Origin: Paraburkholderia rhynchosiae
GTDB lineage: Bacteria; Pseudomonadota; Gammaproteobacteria; Burkholderiales; Burkholderiaceae
NCBI RefSeq assembly: GCF_002879865.1
Contig: NZ_PNXY01000004.1
Coordinates: 124,001 to 188,000, forward strand
Reading direction: 5' to 3'
Length of the DNA stretch: 64,000 nt
Shown here: positions 35,981 through 44,755 of the stretch, in pieces
How positions within the stretch are numbered: position 1 is the stretch's first letter
Layout: each line of letters starts with the position of its first letter
Translations under genes and position numbers: made by a program
The notes under the pieces: generated by a model
Database searches by the model: none
What the model was told of the DNA's origin: nothing
The model's input: the letters and a program-made list of their open reading frames with translations, nothing else

Positions 35981-36004
35981 AAAACCCGCCCTGAAATGGG
36001 CGGG
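35981..36004 (-). terminator. Intrinsic terminator of the YciE-type gene
   Basis: CCCGCCC (35985-35991) and GGGCGGG (35998-36004) form a 7-bp stem with a 6-base loop. On the minus strand it is followed by TTTTTG. It lies 62 bases beyond the stop codon at 36067. Confidence 0.75.
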
Positions 36005-36066
36005 ATATCAACATCAACACACCTGTACCGCGCTAGCTGCGTTCTTCACTGCGCAAGACACCACGC

Positions 36067-36567
36067 TTACCGTTGCTGCTTCGCCTTCTCGTTGCCGGCT
36101 CGCTCGGCGAATTCGGTGAGCTTCAGGTCCGTGGCCTTTTCTTCTTCCAGCGTTGCTTTCAGCAGATTCACGGCTTCGGTAAAGCCCAACTGCTTGCCGA
36201 TTGCGCAAAGGCTGCCATATGTGGCGATCTCGTAGTGCTCTACCTTCTGCGCGGCGGCGACAAGACCTGCATCGAGTACCGCGCCTCTTTCCATTTCGTC
36301 GATAAGCTCCTGCCCTTCCTCGATCAGACCTTCCATCGCGACGCACTTCATTCTCTTTAACTTCACGCCGCTCGTTTCTACAACCTGATCGATTCTTTCT
36401 ACCTGTCCTTGCGTTTCCTCCAGGTGAATCTTGAACGCCTCGCTGAGTTGCGGATCGGACGCCGCCCGCGAGAGTTTCGCTAATGCTTTGGTCAATTGCT
36501 TTTCGGCGCTATAGATATCCGAAAGCATGTGAACGAACAGATCGTCTATGGTCTTTCGCTGTGTCAT
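36067..36567 (-). CDS. YciE/YciF-type ferritin-like protein (DUF892)
   Basis: A 166-residue four-helix bundle starting MTQRKTIDDLFVHMLSDIYS and AEKQLTKALAKLSRAASDPQ, the unmistakable start of the YciE/YciF group. Later helices hold KVEHYEIATYGSLCAIGKQL, with the metal-binding EHYE. These proteins are stress-induced and can bind iron or manganese in a di-metal site. GGAG precedes the ATG at 36567, which is preferred over the ATG 12 bases upstream. It is divergent from the manganese catalase gene. Confidence 0.93.
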   Translation of the reverse strand: MTQRKTIDDLFVHMLSDIYSAEKQLTKALAKLSRAASDPQLSEAFKIHLEETQGQVERIDQVVETSGVKLKRMKCVAMEGLIEEGQELIDEMERGAVLDAGLVAAAQKVEHYEIATYGSLCAIGKQLGFTEAVNLLKATLEEEKATDLKLTEFAERAGNEKAKQQR

Positions 36568-36736
36568 GTGCGACTCCAAGTCATGTTCAGGAGTCCATCA
36601 TCGCGCAACAGATGTGCCCGGCGAGCGCAACGCGCGTTCAATCCACTCGCGCGCACCGCATTCGTTCCGGGTATGCCGCATGCGCGGGCTGCCATGCAGT
36701 CCGCAGTTTCCCCAACCATGCTCAACGGAGAAGCCA

Positions 36737-37612
36737 ATGTTCGTTCACAACAAGCGACTTCAATATACAGTGCGTGTCGCCACCCCTAATCCGGGCCTTG
36801 CCAATCTGATGCTCGAGCAGTTCGGCGGGCCTCAGGGAGAGCTTGCGGCCGCATGCCGGTACTTCACCCAGGCCGTCGCAGAAGACGACCCGGGCCGCAA
36901 AGATTTGCTGTTCGACATCGCAACGGAAGAACTGAGTCACCTCGAAGTGATCGGCTCCATCGTCGCGATGTTGAACAAGGGCGCGAAGGGTCAGCTCGCC
37001 GAGGGTGTCGAGCAGGAGGCGGATTTGTATCGCTCGCTGACGGGCGGCGGCAATGACTCGCACACGACCGCGCTGCTGTACGGCGGCGGGCCTGCGCTGA
37101 CGAACTCCGCGGGGGTTCCGTGGACGGCCGCCTATATCGACACGATCGGCGAGCCGACCGCCGACCTGCGCTCGAACATCGCGGCCGAGGCGCGCGCAAA
37201 GATCGTCTACGAGCGGCTTCTGAACATCACGGACGATCCCGGCATCAAGGAAGCACTCGGCTTTCTGATGACACGCGAAATCGCACACCAGAAGTCATTC
37301 GAGAAAGCGCTGCACTCTATCCAGCCGAACTTCCCACAAGGTAAATTGCCGGGCGTTCCCGAATTTACAAATGTGTACTACAACATGTCGGCGGGCGAAG
37401 GCGACGCACGCGGTCCATGGAACGAAGGGCCGGAATGGGAATTCGTCGAATCGCCACAACCCGCAGTGGATGGCGGCGACGGTCTGCCGACCGTCAACGT
37501 GACGCAAGCGGATGTCGAAGTGCTCGGCGCGCTGGCTTCGCGCACCGCTTCCAATACGACGACAGATCCGGTGACGGGTGCGGACCTGGGATCAGGGCAG
37601 CAACCGGGCTAA
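36737..37612 (+). CDS. Manganese catalase family protein
   Basis: A 291-residue non-heme catalase that disproportionates H2O2. Metal ligands are seen in QGELAAACRYFTQAVAEDDP, ATEELSHLEVIGSIVAMLNK, NIAAEARAKIVYERLLNITD and FLMTREIAHQKSFEKAL. The start MFVHNKRLQYTVRVATPNPG is the family norm. The C-terminus is a flexible extension after NMSAGEGDARGPWNEGPEW. CGGAG precedes ATG 36737. The location beside hemerythrin and YciE-type genes supports an antioxidant block. Confidence 0.92.
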   Translation: MFVHNKRLQYTVRVATPNPGLANLMLEQFGGPQGELAAACRYFTQAVAEDDPGRKDLLFDIATEELSHLEVIGSIVAMLNKGAKGQLAEGVEQEADLYRSLTGGGNDSHTTALLYGGGPALTNSAGVPWTAAYIDTIGEPTADLRSNIAAEARAKIVYERLLNITDDPGIKEALGFLMTREIAHQKSFEKALHSIQPNFPQGKLPGVPEFTNVYYNMSAGEGDARGPWNEGPEWEFVESPQPAVDGGDGLPTVNVTQADVEVLGALASRTASNTTTDPVTGADLGSGQQPG

Positions 37613-37644
37613 TCGGCGCGTACCGCGATGGGACGCCTCGTAAG

Positions 37645-37681
37645 AAAAATGCCGCGGAGCGCCTGGCGTTTCGCGGCATTT
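37645..37681. terminator. Bidirectional terminator
   Basis: AAATGCCGCG (37647-37656) pairs with CGCGGCATTT (37672-37681). On the minus strand TTTTTC follows. It separates the convergent genes ending at 37612 and 37708. Confidence 0.7.
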
Positions 37682-37707
37682 CGAACAGCCGGATTGCCTC
37701 GCTCCCA

Positions 37708-38952
37708 CTATCTCGCCGTCGCAACGTGCGTATTCACCTTGACTGCGGACGCATGCTCAAACGGAGGTTGAGGAACAAAACTGCTAATCACGCCCGGTTC
37801 GAACACGAGGCAGCACGTCGAGCCGCCGTACTGGAAGAAGCCGATTTCGTCGCCCTTCGCGACGCGTTGTCCAGGCAGCGCCTCGATCATGCACGACGAC
37901 ACATCGGCCATGCCGACGAACACGCAGCCGACCTGGCCAATGGCGGGATCGTCGCTTTCGATCACGATCACCGCGCGCGCCGCAACCGCCGTGATATAGC
38001 CCTGCGAGTCGTTCAGACCGCCGGGGTCACGGCCTTCCGCATCGGCGTTCGAGTAATACGTGCCGTCGAGCGCATACGCCTTTCTGATGACTCCGCTTAC
38101 CGGCGCATGCCACCGGTGGTAGTTGAACGCGCTCAGAAAGCACTGGTGAATGGACCCGCCGACGAAGCGCTGGGCGAGTTCCCGCTGGCTCGCGGTGAAC
38201 ATATCCACCAGCGAATAAGGCTGCGCCTTGATCCAGAAAGTGTCGCTCAGTTTGGCGTCCGTCTGGATGTTATAGGGCGCCGCCTCGCACGCACTAACAA
38301 TGATCTTGTCGTTATCCGGCTGATCGACCGGTCTCGCGCCCTCGCGGAACCGGCGCGTGAAAAAGTCGTTCCACGAAGCAAAGCCCCAATACGGCTTGTC
38401 CCGATCACAAACGAATTGCGACAGGCCGATCTTCTTCTCGGCCGCCGGAGAGAACCATCCATTCGGTGCAGAAGTATTCAAATGCTCTCGCGAGTGCGGC
38501 CCACTCAGAAACCCGCACCAGCAATTGAGCACGCGCTTGAGTTGCGCGTTCAGCGCGGGATCGCGAAAGAGCGCGTAGCCCGAAGGCATGCACATCGGCC
38601 AATCGAGCACCGCATTCAATGGGCAGTGAATCAGACTGGTTTCGCTGAACGGCGGCGCATAGGTCATCACGTAGTCGATGATTGTCATCAACTCTTCGAT
38701 CGACGAATAGCCGAGTACATAGCCTTCCTCGAGCGCCTGATTGATCGCGCGCGTCATGTCCATCCGGAGAACCGGATCTCCGTTTACCAGCGCGGCGAGG
38801 TTTTCCACAGCAGCCATTCGCGGCGCGTGGGCCGCGCGAGCGCGGGCTCTTTCGGCGAGGTCCGTGCGGTATTGCGCAAGATGCGCCTCATTGGTCGGCA
38901 GCCAGCCACCGAGCCGCCGTCGTTCAGTCGCTGCATCCCGCTTGTCTGTCAT
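37708..38952 (-). CDS. PsiD-like phosphatidylserine decarboxylase family enzyme
   Basis: A 414-residue protein. The C-terminal half is a phosphatidylserine decarboxylase domain with self-cleavage site GGST (in FFQYGGSTCCLVF) that would make a pyruvoyl group. The segments FVCDRDKPYWGFASWNDFF, TRRFREGARPVD and FNYHRWHAPVSGVI follow the order and wording of fungal tryptophan decarboxylase PsiD (439 residues), as does the N-terminal helical domain. True phosphatidylserine decarboxylases lack this N-terminal domain and are membrane-bound, while this protein has no membrane segment, so an amino acid substrate is more likely than a phospholipid. The ATG at 38952 has AAGGGA upstream. The same-strand flavodoxin-like gene ends 92 bases upstream. 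Confidence 0.82.
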   Translation of the reverse strand: MTDKRDAATERRRLGGWLPTNEAHLAQYRTDLAERARARAAHAPRMAAVENLAALVNGDPVLRMDMTRAINQALEEGYVLGYSSIEELMTIIDYVMTYAPPFSETSLIHCPLNAVLDWPMCMPSGYALFRDPALNAQLKRVLNCWCGFLSGPHSREHLNTSAPNGWFSPAAEKKIGLSQFVCDRDKPYWGFASWNDFFTRRFREGARPVDQPDNDKIIVSACEAAPYNIQTDAKLSDTFWIKAQPYSLVDMFTASQRELAQRFVGGSIHQCFLSAFNYHRWHAPVSGVIRKAYALDGTYYSNADAEGRDPGGLNDSQGYITAVAARAVIVIESDDPAIGQVGCVFVGMADVSSCMIEALPGQRVAKGDEIGFFQYGGSTCCLVFEPGVISSFVPQPPFEHASAVKVNTHVATAR

Positions 38953-39044
38953 GCTCGTCCCTTCCTGGTTGCGTTCACAATCGAAATACCGCTGCGGTCC
39001 GTTATTAATGCGCAGCCACCGTCTCAGCCGCAGCGCGGTAACTG

Positions 39045-40148
39045 TCACTTCGCACGCGGCGTTTCCAGCGCGTCATCGGGCTGTCTGCGTCCGTTGCGGA
39101 TCTGCTCGACGCATTCGGCCACCGCCTCGGCCACGTTCACGACCTCTTTCTGTAGATCGACGTCGCGGTCCAACGCCGCGTGGCTCGTCGCATATGGCTC
39201 GTAGTAGCCGATAAAGCGATCGAGTTGCGACTTCTGACCGGATTCGATCAGACCCATCCAGCCGAGCCAATCGCTCAAGGCACGACGTGATCCCTCGATA
39301 CCCGCGACGTCGCCATGCACGACGATGCCGTACGCCCTGCCCGCCAGGTGCTTTGGATAATCCCAGCCGGCAAGCTCGATTCTTTTTGCTTCGTCGGCCT
39401 TCTTGCCATGGGTCGACGTCGGGTCAGGATTGCCGCCGTCCGCACAAACGAGGCGATCCATCAGTAATTTCAGCGGACTGCTCACCTGATACCAATAGAC
39501 GGGAGTGACAAATATCACGCCGTGAGCCGCTGAAAAGCGTTCGTAGATCTCGTTCATCCAGTCGTTGACGAGACCGAGCGAATGATTGGGATAGCAACTG
39601 CACGGCCAGTGACAAAGCGCCATTGCCGTGGACACGCAGCCTTTGCACGGATGGATATGCAGATCGCGATCGGAATTCAGGCGCGACAGATCGAGAAAAT
39701 CCACGTCGAAAGCCCGACGCTCGACAGCGCCTTGCGCGATCTTCGCGAGACGGAAGCTCTTCGACATTTCGCCGGGACACGTATAGTCGTTTCGCGATGA
39801 GGCATTCACGATCAGCACACGCGAACGGGTGGCCGGGTCGCGTTGCCGGGCTTGCGCGGCCTTGATCCGTTCACTCGCGGCGCGCCATTCGACGGACAGA
39901 TCGTAGTCAGGATCGGCATAGCCAACGCCGGCCTTAACTGTGACCGGCGATTTGCGCGCGTTCGAATAAGCGTCCCACGCGATAGCCTCCAGTCGCGCAA
40001 TCGATTCATCTTCCGCGCGAAAAGCCGGATCGTAGAACCGCGCCATGAAGCGTTCGCGGAAGACCTCGCGAGAAAGTTGCTCCGTGACCTGCCCTTTACG
40101 GACTTCGACGGGTATGGCCGCCGCCGACGGGTTCTTCGATTCGCTCAC
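39045..40148 (-). CDS. Flavodoxin-like NAD(P)H-dependent FMN reductase with Cys-rich segment
   Basis: A 367-residue protein. An N-terminal helical region of about 100 residues (REVFRERFMARFYDPAFRAE) precedes a flavodoxin fold that starts RVLIVNASSRNDYTCPGEMS. The Cys-rich motif IHPCKGCVSTAMALCHWPC then SCYP sits where the iron-sulfur flavoproteins have theirs, and VTPVYWYQVSSPLKLLMDR is the FMN-binding loop. It probably transfers electrons via FMN. The start is uncertain: a TTG at 40166 is open; GTG 40148 is chosen. Same strand as the PsiD-like gene and likely co-transcribed with it. Confidence 0.82.
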   Translation of the reverse strand: MSESKNPSAAAIPVEVRKGQVTEQLSREVFRERFMARFYDPAFRAEDESIARLEAIAWDAYSNARKSPVTVKAGVGYADPDYDLSVEWRAASERIKAAQARQRDPATRSRVLIVNASSRNDYTCPGEMSKSFRLAKIAQGAVERRAFDVDFLDLSRLNSDRDLHIHPCKGCVSTAMALCHWPCSCYPNHSLGLVNDWMNEIYERFSAAHGVIFVTPVYWYQVSSPLKLLMDRLVCADGGNPDPTSTHGKKADEAKRIELAGWDYPKHLAGRAYGIVVHGDVAGIEGSRRALSDWLGWMGLIESGQKSQLDRFIGYYEPYATSHAALDRDVDLQKEVVNVAEAVAECVEQIRNGRRQPDDALETPRAK

Positions 40149-40292
40149 GACGCCCCATGTAGTCAAACAGTACAGTCAACGCATAGCAAAGTGCGTTCCT
40201 CTTGTCCCCGGCTTGCAGTTCCTCCGGGGACGAGGTCCGCGATTTGCTGATGAACCATTTGTGTTCGCGCTTCAGAAGCACTTCCATCACCT

Positions 40293-41021
40293 ATGACGCA
40301 ATCGCGCTACCGTCTACTCGTCGTTTCTCCACATCTCGACGACGCCGTATTGAGTTGCGGCATGTTGCTCGCCGCAAACCCGTCCGCCGTCGTCTGCACG
40401 GTTTTCACGGCGCCGCCCCGCGAGAACATGTTGACCGACTGGGACCGCCAATCGGGCTTCGACGACGCGTTGCAGGCCATGCAAGCCCGTAAGAAAGAGG
40501 ACATTCACGCGCTGCAGATCTTAGGCGCGCAGCCTGCCCATCTGCCCTTCTGCGATGCGCAATATCGGCTCACTCCGTCGCACGAGAGTTTGGTCGACGC
40601 ACTCGAACAAACGTTAGATGAGCACAAGCCGGAAACAGTGATGATCCCGTTGGGCCTGTTCCACTCCGATCACACGCTGGTGTCCGACGCGTGCCTCGCG
40701 GTAATGCCGGGCATGCGTCGCGTCCGGTTCCTCGCCTATGAAGATGTGCCCTATCGGCACATGGAGGACCTGGTGCCGAGGCGCATTGCAGAACTGACGA
40801 AACGCGGCTATATGCTGGGCGTCCCAGACGATCTCGACACCGCCGCCACTTGCGGCACCGCGCAAGAAGAGCGGCTGAAGCGCGAAGCAATCGCCGCCTA
40901 TGCGAGCCAGTTGCGCGCATTCGGTCCAGAAGGCGAAGCCGCGCTCTACTCACCGGAAAAATATTGGCTGCTGCAAAGATTTGAAAACAAACTGAAACCC
41001 GGAGGCACATCGTTTGCTTGA
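40293..41021 (+). CDS. PIG-L family deacetylase
   Basis: A 242-residue zinc hydrolase. The metal motif VSPHLDDAVLS stands at residues 11-21 and a second His-containing motif is FHSDHTLVSDACL. PIG-L enzymes remove acetyl groups from N-acetylglucosamine-type substrates such as GlcNAc-PI, mycothiol and bacillithiol precursors, or lipid-linked sugars. It overlaps the following GT2 gene by eight bases, so the two likely act on the same glycan. It is divergent from the flavodoxin-like gene. Confidence 0.9.
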   Translation: MTQSRYRLLVVSPHLDDAVLSCGMLLAANPSAVVCTVFTAPPRENMLTDWDRQSGFDDALQAMQARKKEDIHALQILGAQPAHLPFCDAQYRLTPSHESLVDALEQTLDEHKPETVMIPLGLFHSDHTLVSDACLAVMPGMRRVRFLAYEDVPYRHMEDLVPRRIAELTKRGYMLGVPDDLDTAATCGTAQEERLKREAIAAYASQLRAFGPEGEAALYSPEKYWLLQRFENKLKPGGTSFA

Positions 41022-42000
41022 AGCGGGCATTGCCTCGTTAAGAAAAAAGAACAGCATGGAAAAGACATCGCTTTCCCGGCGCATTTCGGTAGTCGTTCTG
41101 ACACACAACCGCGCCGACGAACTTGTCGCTACTCTCAAGCGCTTAGTCGCCCTTCCAGAAAGCCCGCCCATCTTCGTGGCGGATAACGGTTCGAACGACA
41201 ATACAGTCGCGCTCGTGAAGACGCTGTTTCCGACCGTATGCATCGTCGAATGCAGAGGCAATCTCGGCGCGGCCGGGCGCAATCGCGCCGCTGCCTACGT
41301 CGGCACGGACTATGTTGCGTTTTGCGACGACGACACCTGGTGGGAACCAGGCTCTCTCCAACGCGCGGTGCAACTCCTCGATGCGTGGCCGAATGTCGGT
41401 GTATTGAGCGCGCGCGTCGTGGTAGGAGAAGACAAGATCACCGACCCGACCTGCTCGGTGATGCGCGCCAGTCCACTCGGCAGCGAGGGCTTGCCTGGCC
41501 CCGCGTTGATCGGCTACATGGCGGGCGCGTGCGTGTTTCGCACATCGCTGTTTCGCCAGTTAGGGGGCTATGAGCCGCGCCTTTTTATCGGCGGCGAAGA
41601 AGAACTCGTCGCGCTCGATGTGCTCGCATCGGAGCACGCCATTGTCTATTGCGATCAATTGACCGTGCATCATCACCCGTCGCCGGCGCGCGATAGCGGC
41701 TTGCGGCGGCGCACGCTCGCGCGCAACGCCGCCTGGATTGCGTGGCTGCGCCTGCCTTGGCCCGAAGCCTGCCGCGCGACCATGCAGGCGCTCACCACAT
41801 TCGCACGGGAAGGCACGCTCGCGCGCGACGGCCTTCCCATGCTGCGCGGTCTCGCATGGGCGTTGAGACGGCGCAACATGGTGCCGCATCATGTGCTGAA
41901 TCTCCGTGAGCGCGTGCGCGCAGGCGAGCGGCAGATAGCAGCGCCGGCACCGAACACTCGCGCGAAGCCTACGGTAAGCAAAGCGAACGCGCGCACCTGA
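41014..42000 (+). CDS. Family 2 glycosyltransferase
   Basis: A 328-residue inverting GT-A enzyme. The core reads ISVVVLTHNRADELVATLKR, ADNGSNDNT, NLGAAGRNRAA and FCDDDTWWEPGS, the last holding the DxD-type metal site. A second acidic motif is GGEEELVALDVL. It may add a sugar in polysaccharide assembly. The TTG at 41014 has GGAGG about eight bases upstream; the ATG at 41056 is an alternative start. A C-terminal basic, Ala-rich tail follows residue 290. Confidence 0.87.
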   Translation: MLEAGIASLRKKNSMEKTSLSRRISVVVLTHNRADELVATLKRLVALPESPPIFVADNGSNDNTVALVKTLFPTVCIVECRGNLGAAGRNRAAAYVGTDYVAFCDDDTWWEPGSLQRAVQLLDAWPNVGVLSARVVVGEDKITDPTCSVMRASPLGSEGLPGPALIGYMAGACVFRTSLFRQLGGYEPRLFIGGEEELVALDVLASEHAIVYCDQLTVHHHPSPARDSGLRRRTLARNAAWIAWLRLPWPEACRATMQALTTFAREGTLARDGLPMLRGLAWALRRRNMVPHHVLNLRERVRAGERQIAAPAPNTRAKPTVSKANART

Positions 42001-42043
42001 ACTGCTCAACGGCTACCTTCAGCCACTACGCCGTGCGATCGTT

Positions 42044-44725
42044 CTACGCGCCGGTACGCGCGGACGCCATCGCGAGGTTACGAATCTCGCCGATCAGCTT
42101 CTCCGGCGAAACCGGCTTTGTCAGATGCGCCTGAAAACCCGCCATCTTCGCGCGCATGCGGTCTTCGCTCTGCGCATAGCCGGTCAACGCGATGGCCGGC
42201 ACGCGGTCCTGTAGCGGCAGTTGCCGCTCGGCTTCGAGCCGCCGCAAACGGCGCAGTACGTCGTAGCCGTCTTCATCCGTGAGCACGATGTCGCATAGCA
42301 ATGCATGCGGCCATTGCGTCGTGGCCGTATGCGCGAGCCAGTCCAATGCTTCCTTGCCCGACGACGCGGTTCGCACACGTGCGCCGCTCGATGCGAGCAC
42401 CGCTTCGAGCGCGTCGAGTGCATCTTCCTGGTCGTCGATAGCCATGACGAAGAGGCCTTCGAGTGGCGATGCGCCGTCGATCACCAACGGCCACGGCGCC
42501 GCCGGCGACCTCGAATCCGCGTCGGCCAGCGGACGCAGCGGCAACATCGCCACATACGCAAGCCGGCCATTCAACGGCATCAGCGTGAAGCTGCCGCCCG
42601 CGGCGGACAGCGCCTCTTCCATATAGCGCGCCGCCGCTTGCGACAATTCGGCGGGCTCCTCGCCCATGCCCAGCACGCTGACCCACGCGTGATTGTTGTG
42701 CCGCTCGACGCGCAATTCGATGCGCTGCCCCGGCTTCGCCTGCACGATCTCATTGCGGCACAGTTCGGCGATCAGCGGTTGAAGAACACTCGGATCGCCG
42801 GTCACGCGCAGATCGTTGTCGCTGATGTCCGGGTACAAGGTCACGCGCCGCGCAGCGATTTCGTCGTGCAATGCATCGATCACGCCGGCCATCAATGCCG
42901 CGAGACTCACCGACTGCGCGGTGAGCTTGCGCTGCGCGTGCTCCAGTTCTCCCTGCTGCCATTGCAGAGACCACATCTTCGCGTAGACGCCATCGCGCGC
43001 AAGCAGTTCGCGGTGCGTGCCCTGCTCGACCACGCGGCCATGCTCCATCACGAGAATCCAGTCGGCGTCGACCACCGTTGAGAGCCTGTGCGCAATCACA
43101 ATCGACGTGCGACCCTGCGCGAGCCGCGTCAATTCGGTTTGTATCGCCCGTTCGGAGCGCGTATCGAGCGCGGACGTGGCCTCGTCGAAAACAATGATGC
43201 GCGGGTCCTTGAGGATCGCGCGCGCAATCGCGATGCGCTGCCGCTCGCCGCCCGAAAGCCGCACGCCGCGTTCGCCGACGCGCGTGTCGTAATGATCCGG
43301 CAAACGTTCGATGAATTCGTCGAGCTGCGCCGCGCGCGCCGCACGCACAACGTCCGCGCGCGTTGCGGAAGGCCGGCCGTATGCGATGTTGTAGGCGATG
43401 GTTTCGTTGAACAGCACCGTATCTTGCGGCACGATGCCGATGGCTTCGCGCAGGCTCTTCTGCGTAACCTGCCCGATGTCCTGGCCGTCTATGCGGATCT
43501 TGCCGCCATTCGGCTGATAAAGACGAAACAGCAGTTTCACGAGTGTCGACTTGCCCGAGCCGCTTCCGCCGACTATCGCCAGCGTCTTGCCCGGATACGC
43601 GTGGAAATCGACGTCGCGCAGTATCTGCCGCGCTGGGTCATAGCCGAAATCCACGTGCTCGAATGAGATTTGCCCGGCGCTCACCATTAGCGGCTTCGCG
43701 GCGGGCTCGTCGATATCTTCGCCCACGCGGCCGCGGGCCATCAGTATTTCAAACATACGCTCGACGTTGACCATCGCGTCGTTGGTCTCGCGAAATACGA
43801 AGCCGAGCGTGTTCAACGGCATGCAGATCTGGATGACGTACGCGTTCACCAGAATCAGATCGCCGACGCTCATACTTCCGGCCACCACATGCTGCGCCGC
43901 GAGGAGCATGATCGCGCCGATGCCGAACGCGATCACCGCGCTTTGCCCCACATGCAGCGCCGTCAGCGCGCGCTGGTTCGCGGTTCTCGCATGCACCCAT
44001 TTCTCGAGTACGGCGCCGAGGCGCCGCGTTTCGGTGTCTTCGGTCGCGAAGTATTTGACGGTGTCGTAGTTGAGCAGACTATCCACGAGCCGGCCATCCG
44101 ACTGCGCCTCCAGACCATTGACTGCACGCTGGAATGCGACCCGCCGCCGCGTGAAAATGAATGTATAAGCCGCATAGCAGACGAAAGTCGCGGCAATCGC
44201 GATCATGAACCCGCGCGCGTAGTTGTGAATCATGATCGCGACGATGGTGGCGATCTCGAAGGCTGTCGGCACGATTGTGAACAACGCGACGCCGAGCAGA
44301 AAGCCGATGCCGTCAGCGCCTTTCTGCACGTCGCGCACGATTGCGCCGGTCTCGCGCCTGGTATGAAAGCGCGCACTCATCCGATGCAGGTGAGCGAAAG
44401 TCCGCTCGGTAAACGCGGCCACCGTGCGCTGCGTGACGATGCTGAATACCACGTCGCGCGCTTCGTTCAGCGCGTCGCCGAGAAAGCGCAGCAACGCATA
44501 CGCTAGTACGAGGAATACGGGAAACAGCGCTTGCGCAACAGGATGCCCCAATTCGTCGACAACATGCTTCAGCGCGAGCGGCATCAGCACGGTGGAGAGC
44601 TTGGCCGCGATCATCAGCAGCAACGCGGCTACGGTCTGATTGCGATAACGCCAGACCGCGCGCATGAGGTCCGCGGCAATGCGGCGGGTCAACTGGGAAC
44701 GGGGCAGCGTGGCGGGGTTCGGCAT
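42044..44725 (-). CDS. ABC exporter fused to a kinase-like ATPase domain and a receiver domain
   Basis: An 893-residue protein that joins two signalling worlds. Residues about 30-315 are a six-helix exporter transmembrane domain like Atm1/HMT (RETGAIVRDVQKGADGIGFL). The ATPase follows with Walker A GGSGSGKST (near 385), signature LSGGERQRIAIARAIL (near 487), Walker B IIVFDEATSALD and His-loop AHRLS. From about 585 to 720 comes a degenerate histidine-kinase CA-like segment (DPSVLQPLIAELCRNEIVQA then LRVERHNNHAWVSVLG) with no H-box. Residues about 757-890 are a receiver with phospho-acceptor Asp812 (LLCDIVLTDEDGYD) and switch Lys in HLTKPV. ATG 44725 has AGGGA upstream and is preferred over ATG 44755. 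It stands alone on the minus strand. Confidence 0.9.
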   Translation of the reverse strand: MPNPATLPRSQLTRRIAADLMRAVWRYRNQTVAALLLMIAAKLSTVLMPLALKHVVDELGHPVAQALFPVFLVLAYALLRFLGDALNEARDVVFSIVTQRTVAAFTERTFAHLHRMSARFHTRRETGAIVRDVQKGADGIGFLLGVALFTIVPTAFEIATIVAIMIHNYARGFMIAIAATFVCYAAYTFIFTRRRVAFQRAVNGLEAQSDGRLVDSLLNYDTVKYFATEDTETRRLGAVLEKWVHARTANQRALTALHVGQSAVIAFGIGAIMLLAAQHVVAGSMSVGDLILVNAYVIQICMPLNTLGFVFRETNDAMVNVERMFEILMARGRVGEDIDEPAAKPLMVSAGQISFEHVDFGYDPARQILRDVDFHAYPGKTLAIVGGSGSGKSTLVKLLFRLYQPNGGKIRIDGQDIGQVTQKSLREAIGIVPQDTVLFNETIAYNIAYGRPSATRADVVRAARAAQLDEFIERLPDHYDTRVGERGVRLSGGERQRIAIARAILKDPRIIVFDEATSALDTRSERAIQTELTRLAQGRTSIVIAHRLSTVVDADWILVMEHGRVVEQGTHRELLARDGVYAKMWSLQWQQGELEHAQRKLTAQSVSLAALMAGVIDALHDEIAARRVTLYPDISDNDLRVTGDPSVLQPLIAELCRNEIVQAKPGQRIELRVERHNNHAWVSVLGMGEEPAELSQAAARYMEEALSAAGGSFTLMPLNGRLAYVAMLPLRPLADADSRSPAAPWPLVIDGASPLEGLFVMAIDDQEDALDALEAVLASSGARVRTASSGKEALDWLAHTATTQWPHALLCDIVLTDEDGYDVLRRLRRLEAERQLPLQDRVPAIALTGYAQSEDRMRAKMAGFQAHLTKPVSPEKLIGEIRNLAMASARTGA

Positions 44726-44755
44726 GGTGTCCCTGTGAGGGTCGGCGCGGCGCAA

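Noticed and set aside
37417..39204. A 595-codon plus-strand frame across the catalase end and the PsiD-like gene
   Set aside because: It is rich in Arg and His and overlaps two well-identified genes and a terminator; shadow of the opposite strand.
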